Assembly (NCBI GenBank): GCA_002498525.1
Contig: DAHR01000004.1
Coordinates: forward strand, 1-20,060
DNA length: 20,060 bases
Reading direction: 5' to 3'
Source of the DNA: Euryarchaeota archaeon UBA58
Lineage (GTDB): Archaea; Thermoplasmatota; Poseidoniia; Poseidoniales; Thalassarchaeaceae
Shown in pieces: positions 1 through 6,840 of this stretch. The position numbers and the translations under genes were made by a program. The notes beneath the pieces are model-generated. The model had not been told where the DNA came from. It made no database searches and saw nothing but the letters and a program-made list of their open reading frames with translations. The first letter of the stretch is position 1. The number at the start of each line of letters is the position of its first letter.

Positions 1-1
1 A

Positions 2-76
2 CTCGATCGGATGTGGCTTACAGCGCCTGGTGACATCACTTCGACTCAAACCGAATTAGTCCTCGAACAGTACTGA
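2..76 (+). CDS. possible 3' end of a truncated gene entering from the left
   Basis: One plus-strand frame stays open from base 2 to a TGA at 74-76, giving about 24 residues beginning LDRMWLTAPGD and ending LVLEQY. It is the longest plus-strand frame touching the left edge and its composition looks protein-like. The fragment is too short to assign to a family, and it could equally be chance. Its stop codon overlaps the first copy of the 11-bp direct repeat at 74-84. If real, the gene runs in the same direction as the GIY-YIG gene that follows. Confidence 0.25.
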   Translation, partial: LDRMWLTAPGDITSTQTELVLEQY

Positions 77-84
77 TTACGGCT
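74..84. repeat. 11-bp direct repeat, left copy flanking the GIY-YIG gene
   Basis: The sequence TGATTACGGCT occurs here and again at 974-984, in the same orientation, exactly 900 bp apart. The two copies bracket the AT-rich GIY-YIG gene with little else between them. This could be a target-site duplication from insertion of the gene, or chance. No terminal inverted repeats were seen inside the copies. Confidence 0.45.
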
Positions 85-133
85 ACGGTATGATTGGCGA
101 TTAGTTGATTGGTTGCGGCTGTCTCCCGCATTC

Positions 134-955
134 ATGGTCGCAATCTATGTTCTAAAGCTAGAGCGCGGCAAATACTACGTTGGAATGACTAGACGGAATG
201 TGAAGAGGGTTTTGCAGCATATCGATGGAAAGGGTGCTGCATGGACAAAAAAGTACCCCCCTCAGAAAACAAAACCTGTTTTGTCATTCAATGAAGGGTT
301 GAGAGTGTCTGATGAGGACCGAATTACTCTTGAAACCATGAAGAAATATGGTGTAAGGAATGTCAGAGGTGGTTCTTGGTGCAAGGTAAATATGTCCTCT
401 AGAGAAATAAACAAACTCGAAAAAAAAATATCTACATTAAAGAAAAAACAGGCTACAAGAAGAAGGAGTAGAAAATGTTCCAGATGTGGCCGGACAAATC
501 ATATCAAGCCAAACTGCTATGCACGAACACATGCTGATGGCCGTAAATTAAGACAAAAAGAAAAGGTTGATTCGACGGTTTATGAGGCGTTTCTTAGGCA
601 GAAAAATGCTGCAAAGAAAGCCGCTTTGGAAGCAGAAATGTCGAAGAAAGAAAACCAAAGAAAGAAGAATGAAATCAATAGACTGAACCGTGAAATAAAG
701 GATCTCAATGCTGCATCTGAAGAAACAAACCCAGAAGCCCGCCTCAAGATACTGCAAACACTTTCCGAGAATGATATGGAGTTTCTTCGAAAACACCTTG
801 GGAAGGGCCTTGCATTAGTTGGTGTAGCGGGAATAGCGGCAGCAATTGCTGCGCCTAAAGCAAAGCAAGCTCTGTCTTCTGCAAAAAAGTCAGGGGTCGA
901 AGCAGGGAAGAAAATCCGAGATATTGTTTCGAAAAAGAAGAGTGAGTGGAAGTGA
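134..955 (+). CDS. GIY-YIG nuclease-like protein with CCHC zinc knuckle and coiled coil
   Basis: A 273-residue protein probably able to cut or bind nucleic acid. Residues 5-17 carry the GIY-YIG core (YVL then KYYVG), followed by candidate catalytic R25 and H29 and the family signature KYGVRNVRGGSW at 71-82. Residues 115-128 form a C-X2-C-X4-H-X4-C zinc knuckle (CSRCGRTNHIKPNC) that continues into YART. Residues 140-195 are Lys/Glu-rich and probably coiled coil. Residues 222-240 are an Ala/Gly hydrophobic helix, and the tail is basic. The GIY-YIG, NVRGGS and knuckle order is, from my knowledge, typical of nucleocytoplasmic large DNA virus and protist proteins. ATG at 134 puts the nuclease motif at the N-terminus; a TTG at 113 would add seven residues. 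The gene is much AT-richer than the core: 38% and 27% GC in two 60-base lines I counted, against 62% in a TPR-gene line. It lies between 11-bp direct repeats and was probably acquired horizontally. Confidence 0.8.
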   Translation: MVAIYVLKLERGKYYVGMTRRNVKRVLQHIDGKGAAWTKKYPPQKTKPVLSFNEGLRVSDEDRITLETMKKYGVRNVRGGSWCKVNMSSREINKLEKKISTLKKKQATRRRSRKCSRCGRTNHIKPNCYARTHADGRKLRQKEKVDSTVYEAFLRQKNAAKKAALEAEMSKKENQRKKNEINRLNREIKDLNAASEETNPEARLKILQTLSENDMEFLRKHLGKGLALVGVAGIAAAIAAPKAKQALSSAKKSGVEAGKKIRDIVSKKKSEWK

Positions 956-973
956 GTTTTGCTCTCAGGAGTA

Positions 974-984
974 TGATTACGGCT
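974..984. repeat. 11-bp direct repeat, right copy, overlapping the methyltransferase stop
   Basis: This is the second copy of TGATTACGGCT. It covers the TAA stop and last codons of the minus-strand methyltransferase gene, so here the repeat is part of a functional gene end. The left copy at 74-84 has no such role. That asymmetry fits the left copy being a duplicated target site, though an 11-bp match may also arise by chance. Confidence 0.45.
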
Positions 985-1834
985 TGCGCATCAAGTGCCT
1001 GTGATAGGCCATTGAGCCACTAACAAATCCCTCATAGACGGGAGTTCCTTTGACTCCGGCGAAGGTCTCGAAGCTTCGACGAACAGATTTTGGCACCTTC
1101 TCTTCGATTGCTTTCATCTTCGTCTCGTTAATTTCGTCAAGGGCTCTGATAACCTCTTCAACAACATCTGCTGATTCAACTATTTCAAATCCTTTCGATT
1201 CGAATAAGGCTGGGAGTGAAGCCATGGTTTTGGCATCTCTGAGATCTGTCCAACAAAACATCCCACCTGGCTTGAGAACACGGTATGCTTGCTCTACGAA
1301 TGCACCCATATCACCGTAGCAGTGTGACGATTCCACATTGTATACAACGTCGAAGGATTCGTTTTCAAAAGGCAAGTCCTGTGCATTACCTTCGATGAAC
1401 TGAAGGTTGGTTTGAGTGGAATACCATCGCTTGCAATGGCCGACTGCTTCTGCTGAGAAATCCACTCCAGTAAGTTTGGCAGGAGTGTGTGTCTTCGCTA
1501 TCCAACTGGCTCCACCTCCCCGCCCAGATCCTACTTCGAGGACTTGTTTTCCTCCGATGTCGACTCCTCGAATGTTCATCGAGTATAGTTGTATGAACAT
1601 TCGATTCGGCTCATCATCAGAATCTAACTCGGGCCTGTTATCATCTTCGAATCCATAATTCATGAAACGAAAATCGGATTCGTCGTTTGCCTTGGCTAAT
1701 TTCTGGTACCACCACTTCCACATTCGGTTCTGTAACCGACCTGGGGCTAAGCGTAGCATGGTCACGAAGAATCGAGCGGGTAGCCCCATTTTCTTGGGAG
1801 ATGTGACGCGCATGTACGCACCTATTGCTTCCAT
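977..1834 (-). CDS. class I SAM-dependent methyltransferase, lipid methyltransferase-like
   Basis: A 285-residue class I methyltransferase. Residues 98-107 form motif I (VLEVGSGRGG), D125 in VDFS is the expected ribose-binding acidic residue, residues 150-156 are NAQDLPF, and 186-191 are VLKPGG. The stretch FDVVYNVESSHCY at 161-173 and the C-terminal Phe/Tyr-rich region ending SMAYHRHLMRKP resemble the actinobacterial phthiotriolone dimycocerosate methyltransferase group. A small lipid or quinone-like hydroxyl is therefore a possible acceptor, but the substrate is not determined. The ATG at 1834 lies inside the upstream thioredoxin-like gene, overlapping it by 13 bp, which suggests translational coupling at the end of a minus-strand operon. 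Its base composition is AT-richer than the upstream genes, like the neighbouring GIY-YIG gene, so the 3' end of this operon may be an acquired strip. Confidence 0.85.
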   Translation of the reverse strand: MEAIGAYMRVTSPKKMGLPARFFVTMLRLAPGRLQNRMWKWWYQKLAKANDESDFRFMNYGFEDDNRPELDSDDEPNRMFIQLYSMNIRGVDIGGKQVLEVGSGRGGGASWIAKTHTPAKLTGVDFSAEAVGHCKRWYSTQTNLQFIEGNAQDLPFENESFDVVYNVESSHCYGDMGAFVEQAYRVLKPGGMFCWTDLRDAKTMASLPALFESKGFEIVESADVVEEVIRALDEINETKMKAIEEKVPKSVRRSFETFAGVKGTPVYEGFVSGSMAYHRHLMRKP

Positions 1835-2373
1835 TTGACCGAGCAGCCGATCGAGTCGGTTCTTGGTTTGGCGACGACTCCGCCTTTGACGAGCGCGTCG
1901 ATGGCGTCGGAAAGCTCGCTTGTGGTGGCGTGTCTCGGATCGCGCGGCGAGTCGTCGAGGCGGCCGCGATACACCACGATACCGGCCGCATCAAGCAGGT
2001 AGAATTCAGGTGTTCGCTCGGCCCCATAGGCGTGTGCGATATCTTGGCTGGCGTCGTGCAGGTAGGCGTATGTCATGCCCCTGTTGGCACGTTTGAGCAT
2101 GTGCGACCAATCGTCAGATTCGTACATCACTGGGTCGTTGGAATTGATGCCTGCGAAGCCTAAACCGGCACCCTTCGCCTTGCTTGCGATGGCTTCTATG
2201 CGTGCCTCGGACCCGACCACATATGGGCAATGGTTGCAAGTGAATAAGACGATGGCGCCGGACTCTTGCATGATGTCGGCGAGGGCCATCGAGGATGCGC
2301 CTGCGGCGCTGTTTGCATTCGGTAGTTGGAAGTGGGGTGCGGCGTCCCCTGGTTCAATTCCGGCTCTCGTCAT
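1822..2373 (-). CDS. thioredoxin-fold redox protein (AhpC/TSA-like, CNHC motif)
   Basis: A 183-residue soluble thioredoxin-fold protein. The N-terminus (GIEPGDAAPHFQLPNANS) is the usual entry to AhpC/TSA-type domains. C46-N-H-C49, followed by PYV, is the active site of a peroxiredoxin/TlpA-like family often annotated simply as thioredoxin family protein. RTPEFYLLD carries the expected cis-proline (TPEF), followed by a YRGRLDDSPR segment. The probable role is thiol-disulfide exchange or peroxide reduction in the cytoplasm, as no signal peptide is evident. The reading frame is open upstream to 2472, but homology starts only after the ATG at 2371-2373, and the upstream part is a short duplicated sequence. 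It lies downstream of the TPR gene and overlaps the methyltransferase start by 13 bp. Confidence 0.85.
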   Translation of the reverse strand: MTRAGIEPGDAAPHFQLPNANSAAGASSMALADIMQESGAIVLFTCNHCPYVVGSEARIEAIASKAKGAGLGFAGINSNDPVMYESDDWSHMLKRANRGMTYAYLHDASQDIAHAYGAERTPEFYLLDAAGIVVYRGRLDDSPRDPRHATTSELSDAIDALVKGGVVAKPRTDSIGCSVKWKQ

Positions 2374-2388
2374 GGTGTGGCCACGGGC

Positions 2389-2418
2389 CGTTCTGCGGTT
2401 CAATACTACGTCGTGATT
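2389..2418. repeat. imperfect direct repeat, copy 1 (pairs with 2458-2487)
   Basis: This 30-base stretch matches 2458-2487 at 25 positions, including an exact 16-base run (CGTTCTGCGGTTCAAT) at 2389-2404 and 2458-2473. The three bases GGG just to the left also match. The second copy contains the stop codon and last codons of the TPR gene, so copy 1 looks like a duplicated gene end now lying in the spacer and around the start of the thioredoxin-like gene. Confidence 0.7.
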
Positions 2419-2457
2419 GGTAGCGGTTGTGATTCGATTCTGGGCGCCGATTTGGGT

Positions 2458-2487
2458 CGTTCTGCGGTTCAATCCTGCGCCCTGATC
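2458..2487. repeat. imperfect direct repeat, copy 2, spanning the TPR gene stop
   Basis: Partner of 2389-2418, 69 bp away in the same orientation. It covers the TGA stop of the minus-strand TPR gene at 2469-2471 and its final codons (RAQD). A local tandem duplication of the gene end followed by drift is the simplest explanation. Confidence 0.7.
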
Positions 2488-4826
2488 CGGGACGCTTGAG
2501 CTGCTACTTTATCACGAGTCTCTTCGAGACGTCGCCGAGCCAATTTGTGCTCAGGATCGATATCGAGGACTTCTCGCCATGCGGCTGCTACGGCTCCGAG
2601 ATCCTCGCCATCGTGGAGGATTGCAGCGAGGCGAAGACGTGCATCGAGGTGTTTCTCATCGCAGTCGGCAGCGCTCTGGAAGTCTGATTGAGCTTCTTCG
2701 ATTCTACCAAAGTCGAGGTAGAGCAGGCCTCTCTGATACCACGCATCCGAGTGTTCGGGGTCGATCTTGAGCGCCTTGTTGAGGGGAATCTCGGCCTGCT
2801 CCGCTCGGTCCATGGCGATGAGGCAGGTTCCGAGGTGAACGAGCGCCATCGTGTGAGTCGGGTTGCGCTCGGAGAGACGGCGGAGTTCTGCCGCGGCCTC
2901 TGGCCAATCTGCCAGATTCATCAATATCTCAGCCCGCCGCTGGCGGGCGAGATCGAAGTTGGGGTGGGTCTCGACGAGTTCGTTCGCATCGTCTAGTGCG
3001 GTGCTCAGATCTTCGCGTAACAGGGCTGCAGCACATCGATTCAGGCGCGCACGAGAATGCTTCGGTTCGGCGTCGAGAACCTTGGTGAACATGCTTTGTG
3101 CTTCGCTGAGACGGCCTTGACGCGCTGCGATGAGGCCGCGGACGAAAGCGATTGAAGGGTGATTGTGAAGGCGTGTCGCTGCTTCTGCCAGCATGGTGTT
3201 GGCTTGGTCATAGCGACCCAGTTCGAGGCACAGCCTCGCCTCTTCAAGTGGTATCGAGGGATGATCGGGGATGAGTCGGCGGGCTCTGATGAGCGCAACT
3301 TCAGATTCATCCCACAACGCCTGATAACGCAGGGTGCGAGAGCGCCCCAACCATGCCAGACCAGATTCTCGGTCTCTCTCGATGGCTTCGTCGAATGCGG
3401 TCAGAGCCTGCAGAAGCGTCATCTCATCATGCGTGCCTGTGCTGCCCAGATGCTCTTCAGCCGTCTCCAGATGCAGGCGACCGTCCATGACGTGCAAAGC
3501 AGCAGATTCCCAAGACAATTCGGAGGCTTGGTTCAGGACGTCTCTGGCCCAATCTGGTGATCCTGCCCTCAGTAAGATGAGTGCGAGCCGGCCACGCGCT
3601 TCTGGGTCACCTGGGTCATTCTTTAGATGATTCTCGAGGACTTCGCGTGCGGCGTCGAGGCGGCCGTCGTTCTCAAGAATCTCCGCCTCGAGCAAGATGC
3701 CGTATTCACCCAAGGCAACAGCCCTGCGCACACTCTGGATGGCTTCCGATGTTCGACCCTCTCCTGCAGAGAGCAATCGTGCATGGAGCAACCATGCATC
3801 TGGGTCGGTCTGATCCAACTCCAGTGCCTTCTCGATGGATTCCAAGGCTACGGAAACCTCGCCGAGCAGCATCAGTTTGGCGGCCCGCTCGACCCAGCCA
3901 GAGGACGTGGTAGGCTCATTGCTGAGTGGATCAATTTCCCTGCGAGTCTCGTGAGCGCGACTCGCAAGGTCCGCGATGCTGGCTTCGTCTCGGGTTTCGG
4001 TGCTCTCGATACCCAATGCCTCGAGGCGTCTGCGATTACGGACGACTCGTTCGACATCTGTACCCGATAGCAGCAAGGCCTGTTCCTTCAGGACCTCTAC
4101 ATCGTCCGGATCTATGGCAAGGAGTCTCTCAAGACTTCGATCGAGGGCCTCGACTTCGCCTGCTTCACGCTGGATCGTCGCCAGTGAGCGCAGCGCCGAA
4201 GCGTCCTCTGCACCCAACTCATGAGCCCGCCGATAACACTCAGCAGCCTGATCGGTTCTCTCGATAGCGTGGAACAACTCACCCATGCGGCGCTGTTCAG
4301 GGCCTGTCAGCTCGAGATCCTCTGCCTTCATCTCCGCCGCGTCGAGCATGTTTCCGATTCGCTCCACCAAGGGAGCGAGCCCGGCTAGCATGACTTCTTC
4401 GGAATCAGCAGCATCAGACTCCGCCTGACTCTCGAGCACGGCTCTAACGGCATGGGTGGCGATGGCGCATGATTCAGAGGAACTGACTTCAACAGCCTGT
4501 TCGAAGAGCAGCGATTCGGCAGTCTCCAATGACCTGTGAATCCCCAATAATCCGTGTAGTTCAGGAGTCGGCCCGATGACGGTGTCGACACCGCGCGATA
4601 GAAGGTCGAGTCGTTGCGCCGTCGCAGTCAGGTCTCCTTCGAGGGATCCTACTCTGTCACGGATGCTGTCTCGCTGCCGCAGCACCTGTTGGTGACGGAG
4701 CCAGAGGATTGCGATAGCCATTCCCAGAAGTGCATACAATGCGAGTATGCCAGCAGTGGACTGTTCCATCGCCTTCAACGGACCTGTGGCCCTTTTGATG
4801 CCTTCTGTCGGCGAGCGCATCCTCAT
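2469..4826 (-). CDS. membrane-anchored tetratricopeptide repeat (TPR) protein
   Basis: A 785-residue protein with one predicted transmembrane helix near residues 26-43 (GILALYALLGMAIAILWL), then a short coiled-coil-like linker (about 44-75), then an almost continuous run of TPR units to the C-terminus. Typical unit signatures include AECYRRAHELGAEDASALRSL, ALESIEKALELDQTDPDAWL, ALTAFDEAIERDRESGLAWL and AEIPLNKALKIDPEHSDAWY. TPR superhelices are protein-binding scaffolds; the partner is unknown. The few positive residues before the helix do not settle topology. ATG at 4826 is used here, but a second ATG at 4769 (MEQSTAGILA) just before the helix is also plausible. The gene follows dnaG after 68 bp that contain a perfect 8-bp inverted repeat, and it precedes the thioredoxin-like gene. 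Confidence 0.85.
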   Translation of the reverse strand: MRMRSPTEGIKRATGPLKAMEQSTAGILALYALLGMAIAILWLRHQQVLRQRDSIRDRVGSLEGDLTATAQRLDLLSRGVDTVIGPTPELHGLLGIHRSLETAESLLFEQAVEVSSSESCAIATHAVRAVLESQAESDAADSEEVMLAGLAPLVERIGNMLDAAEMKAEDLELTGPEQRRMGELFHAIERTDQAAECYRRAHELGAEDASALRSLATIQREAGEVEALDRSLERLLAIDPDDVEVLKEQALLLSGTDVERVVRNRRRLEALGIESTETRDEASIADLASRAHETRREIDPLSNEPTTSSGWVERAAKLMLLGEVSVALESIEKALELDQTDPDAWLLHARLLSAGEGRTSEAIQSVRRAVALGEYGILLEAEILENDGRLDAAREVLENHLKNDPGDPEARGRLALILLRAGSPDWARDVLNQASELSWESAALHVMDGRLHLETAEEHLGSTGTHDEMTLLQALTAFDEAIERDRESGLAWLGRSRTLRYQALWDESEVALIRARRLIPDHPSIPLEEARLCLELGRYDQANTMLAEAATRLHNHPSIAFVRGLIAARQGRLSEAQSMFTKVLDAEPKHSRARLNRCAAALLREDLSTALDDANELVETHPNFDLARQRRAEILMNLADWPEAAAELRRLSERNPTHTMALVHLGTCLIAMDRAEQAEIPLNKALKIDPEHSDAWYQRGLLYLDFGRIEEAQSDFQSAADCDEKHLDARLRLAAILHDGEDLGAVAAAWREVLDIDPEHKLARRRLEETRDKVAAQASRIRAQD

Positions 4827-4836
4827 CCCAATTAGA

Positions 4837-4855
4837 GGCGGGACTATGTCCCGCC
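4837..4855 (-). repeat. perfect inverted repeat, 8-bp stem with 3-nt loop, dnaG/TPR spacer
   Basis: The bases GGCGGGAC, TAT, GTCCCGCC form a fully paired 8-bp stem with a 3-nt loop. It sits 40 nt past the dnaG stop and ends 10 nt before the first ATG of the TPR gene. It could mark a 3' end for dnaG or act in the TPR leader. On the minus strand it is followed by TCTAATTGGG, which is only weakly T-rich, so a classical intrinsic terminator is not clearly indicated. Confidence 0.7.
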
Positions 4856-4894
4856 GGGGACATGGAACCGCCCTTCGTTGTCTGAATGGTTGAA

Positions 4895-6061
4895 TCAGAG
4901 GTCTTTGACTGAGTAAGCCTGAACGCCGCCCTGCAGAGATACTTCTCCGATTGACTTGCCGAGCACGCTTGCGATTCCCGCGCCGGACGCGAGCTCGAAG
5001 ATGCGATTGTTGACCTTGCCTGCGAAGACTAGGCCAGTGGCGCCTTCAGCTTCCCCGAGAGCCGCCTCAAGGCCTGCCGCACCAACTGGGGCGGTGCCGG
5101 AGCCGTCTTCGAGGACTATCACTGCTTGATTCCGCTTGAGGCCGTCGAGCATTCCTGCCCAGCCCCTGACATCATCGGGCGCTTCGAGTGTTACCGTGCC
5201 GCGGCCGACGGCCGCGTCATCTTCCTTCGCGAGGTTTGCTTGAATCCGCGAGACGACCTTGTTAGCAATCTCCTTCTGTTTCAGACACTTGGTGACGACC
5301 TTGCCTTCAAGGTGTTCGACCTCGCGACTCTGCGGCGCCGTGGCGACATGCGTCAACGACTTGCCGAGGCCGCCACTGATCTCCATCAGCAAGAGGCGCC
5401 CGCCGCGGTCTCCATCGAGGAAGGCGGTGACATTCTTCTTCTTTTTCGCCAGCTCGATGAGTTCCGGCTTGATGCCGGACCCCATCGTCGCAATCGCATT
5501 CTTGAATCCGAACTTCAGCAGGTTACGAACATCATTGCGTCCTTCAACGATGATGATCCCTTCGGAATCCTTGACGTTCGGTCCAGCGGTCATGCCGTGG
5601 AACTCTACCTCTGTATCGAGGGTCAGAACCGCGGCAACCTCGTCGATGATGTTCTTCGATTCATCCGCACCGGCCTGTATCATCTCCATCAGCAGCATCT
5701 TCGCACGATCGATGATCGTGTCGCGCTTCGCTGAATACATGTTCTCGATCTTCTGCACGCGAATTATCGCTTTGCACGGACCGATTCTATCAATCGTCTC
5801 GAGTGCAGCACCGATAACCGCGGTGCTGACCTGGTCGAGGGACGAAGTCAGGATGATTTCACCCTTGACTCGACCCTTGTGGTTGTTGAGATTCACGTCG
5901 ACGTGCCCGATGCGTCCGGTTCGCAGCAACTTTCGTAATTGCAACTCCTCCCCGAGCAGACCCTCTGTCTGCCCGAAGATCGCCCCTATGACATCCTTGC
6001 GAGCGACTGTGCCGTCCGCCTTGATTGTCGCTTGAATCTTGTATTTTCCTTCATTTGTCAT
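4895..6061 (-). CDS. dnaG: archaeal DnaG-type primase (TOPRIM)
   Basis: A 388-residue archaeal DnaG homologue. Residues 9-60 contain the conserved archaeal opening (ATIKADGTVARKDVIGAIFG, then QTEGLLGEELQLR and TGRIGHVDVN). The TOPRIM domain spans about 165-250, with E173 in IVEGRND and D216-x-D218 in AFLDGDRGG as metal-binding acidic residues. The C-terminal half (VIVLEDGSG through SVLGKSIGEV) matches the family's second conserved domain. Archaeal DnaG makes RNA oligonucleotides in vitro and is also reported with the exosome, where it promotes adenine-rich RNA binding; which role dominates here is unknown. An AGGAGAG sequence (plus 6069-6075) lies 7 nt before ATG 6061, an unusually good Shine-Dalgarno site for this window. 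Its leader holds three inverted repeats. The TPR gene follows on the same strand. Confidence 0.95.
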   Translation of the reverse strand: MTNEGKYKIQATIKADGTVARKDVIGAIFGQTEGLLGEELQLRKLLRTGRIGHVDVNLNNHKGRVKGEIILTSSLDQVSTAVIGAALETIDRIGPCKAIIRVQKIENMYSAKRDTIIDRAKMLLMEMIQAGADESKNIIDEVAAVLTLDTEVEFHGMTAGPNVKDSEGIIIVEGRNDVRNLLKFGFKNAIATMGSGIKPELIELAKKKKNVTAFLDGDRGGRLLLMEISGGLGKSLTHVATAPQSREVEHLEGKVVTKCLKQKEIANKVVSRIQANLAKEDDAAVGRGTVTLEAPDDVRGWAGMLDGLKRNQAVIVLEDGSGTAPVGAAGLEAALGEAEGATGLVFAGKVNNRIFELASGAGIASVLGKSIGEVSLQGGVQAYSVKDL

Positions 6062-6068
6062 TTCTTTT

Positions 6069-6075
6069 CTCTCCT
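6069..6075 (-). promoter_or_regulatory. ribosome binding site of dnaG
   Basis: On the minus strand this reads AGGAGAG, 7 nt ahead of the ATG at 6061. It fixes the dnaG start and stands out because most other starts here have no clear Shine-Dalgarno sequence. Confidence 0.7.
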
Positions 6076-6085
6076 GCAGTCAGCC

Positions 6086-6152
6086 GGCCCCACTCGGGGG
6101 CCTCGCGCTGTTTTCCGCCTATGGCGGTTCAGTAAATGGGTGCTCAGCACCC
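6086..6152 (-). repeat. cluster of three perfect inverted repeats in the dnaG leader
   Basis: Three separate perfect dyads lie within 67 bases upstream of dnaG. The first is 6086-6102 (GGCCCC, ACTCG loop, GGGGCC). The second is 6115-6127 (CCGCC, TAT loop, GGCGG). The third is 6138-6152 (GGGTGC, TCA loop, GCACCC). They lie 25 to 91 nt before the dnaG ATG. The region is a divergent intergenic spacer, so these cannot be terminators of an upstream minus-strand gene. They could be operator dyads or a structured 5' untranslated RNA. Function is inferred only from position and symmetry. Confidence 0.65.
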
Positions 6153-6330
6153 GCGAGTGTGACAGGAATCCTGCGAACCATCCGAATCGACGTTCCCCTT
6201 TGAACGCTCCGTCTTCACCTGACATCGTTTATCCGCCTCTCGGTGCGCTCTGAAGTGAGATATTCTTCAGCGAATCTGATGGTTCCCTTGCCCCCATTCT
6301 CACTACTCCCACACGCCAACCAATTAAGGG

Positions 6331-6819
6331 ATGGAGCGCTGGTATGGCGCCATGGAGTGGGTTGAGCCCGACCGCGTCGCCGTCTTCAGAGGGGCTGTGC
6401 AACTGGCGCTGGGCGATGGTCAATTGTCGAATGGCGAGAAGCGCCTGCTGGTCAAGATGGCTCACGCCCTGCGCTTGGAAGAGAATGACCCGAAACGCGT
6501 CTATGACGCGGTCGTGGCCGGCGAGGATCTTGCAACAGGGACGGTTCTCGGTCTGGAAGAGACTCGCCGAGTCTATGAGCAGGTCCTCGAGGCTTTCCTT
6601 CTGCACACGGATCGCTCCGAGGATGAACTGATTCTCGTCGCCTATCTGCGTCACTCATTCGCCATCGATGATGCCGAACATCGTGCCATCGCTCGCAGCA
6701 TGGACCGACAACTCGAACACGTCGTCCATCGCACTGTCGCGGAGGAGATTCGAATGCGATTAGACGACACGCTCGATAGAATCGGAACGATATTCGATGA
6801 AATCAGGCTGCAGAATTGA
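6331..6819 (+). CDS. all-helical TerB-like protein
   Basis: A 162-residue acidic, helix-rich protein with no signal peptide or membrane segment. The stretch FRGAVQLALGDGQLSNGEKR at about 19-38, then LLVKMAHALRL, resembles the TerB/DnaJ-associated helical fold, in which a D-G-x-(L/I)-S-x-x-E metal-binding-like helix pair is typical. A second, weaker repeat of the pattern (LVAYLRHSFAIDDAEHRAIA at 101-120) supports a duplicated helical bundle. The assignment rests on this pattern only. Starts at 6331 or at the in-frame ATG 6352 (MEWVEPD) are both possible. It leads a tight plus-strand set (gaps of 21 bp, a 4-bp overlap and 4 bp) ending in mobA. Confidence 0.65.
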   Translation: MERWYGAMEWVEPDRVAVFRGAVQLALGDGQLSNGEKRLLVKMAHALRLEENDPKRVYDAVVAGEDLATGTVLGLEETRRVYEQVLEAFLLHTDRSEDELILVAYLRHSFAIDDAEHRAIARSMDRQLEHVVHRTVAEEIRMRLDDTLDRIGTIFDEIRLQN

Positions 6820-6840
6820 GGAGTTCAATGAGGTGAGGCA

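Larger units (their letters stand above)
6062..6330. other. divergent intergenic region between dnaG and the TerB-like gene
   Basis: This is the longest gene-free stretch in the window (269 bp). Besides the three dyads at 6086-6152 it holds two AT-rich patches that could serve as box A elements for dnaG on the minus strand, GGATAAACG (plus 6226-6234) and GAATATCTC (plus 6261-6269). Using the first would give a dnaG leader of about 140 nt that includes all three dyads. A short AATTAAGGG precedes the ATG at 6331. I see no convincing ORF here. Confidence 0.45.

Noticed and set aside
2374..2472. Longer start for the thioredoxin-like protein at 2472
   Set aside because: The extra 33 residues come from the duplicated spacer and are unlike the family N-terminus, which begins at ATG 2373.
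5126..6035. Long plus-strand open frames of 202 and 258 residues
   Set aside because: They lie antisense inside dnaG, whose conserved motifs leave no doubt; their compositions are those of reverse-strand shadows in GC-rich coding DNA.
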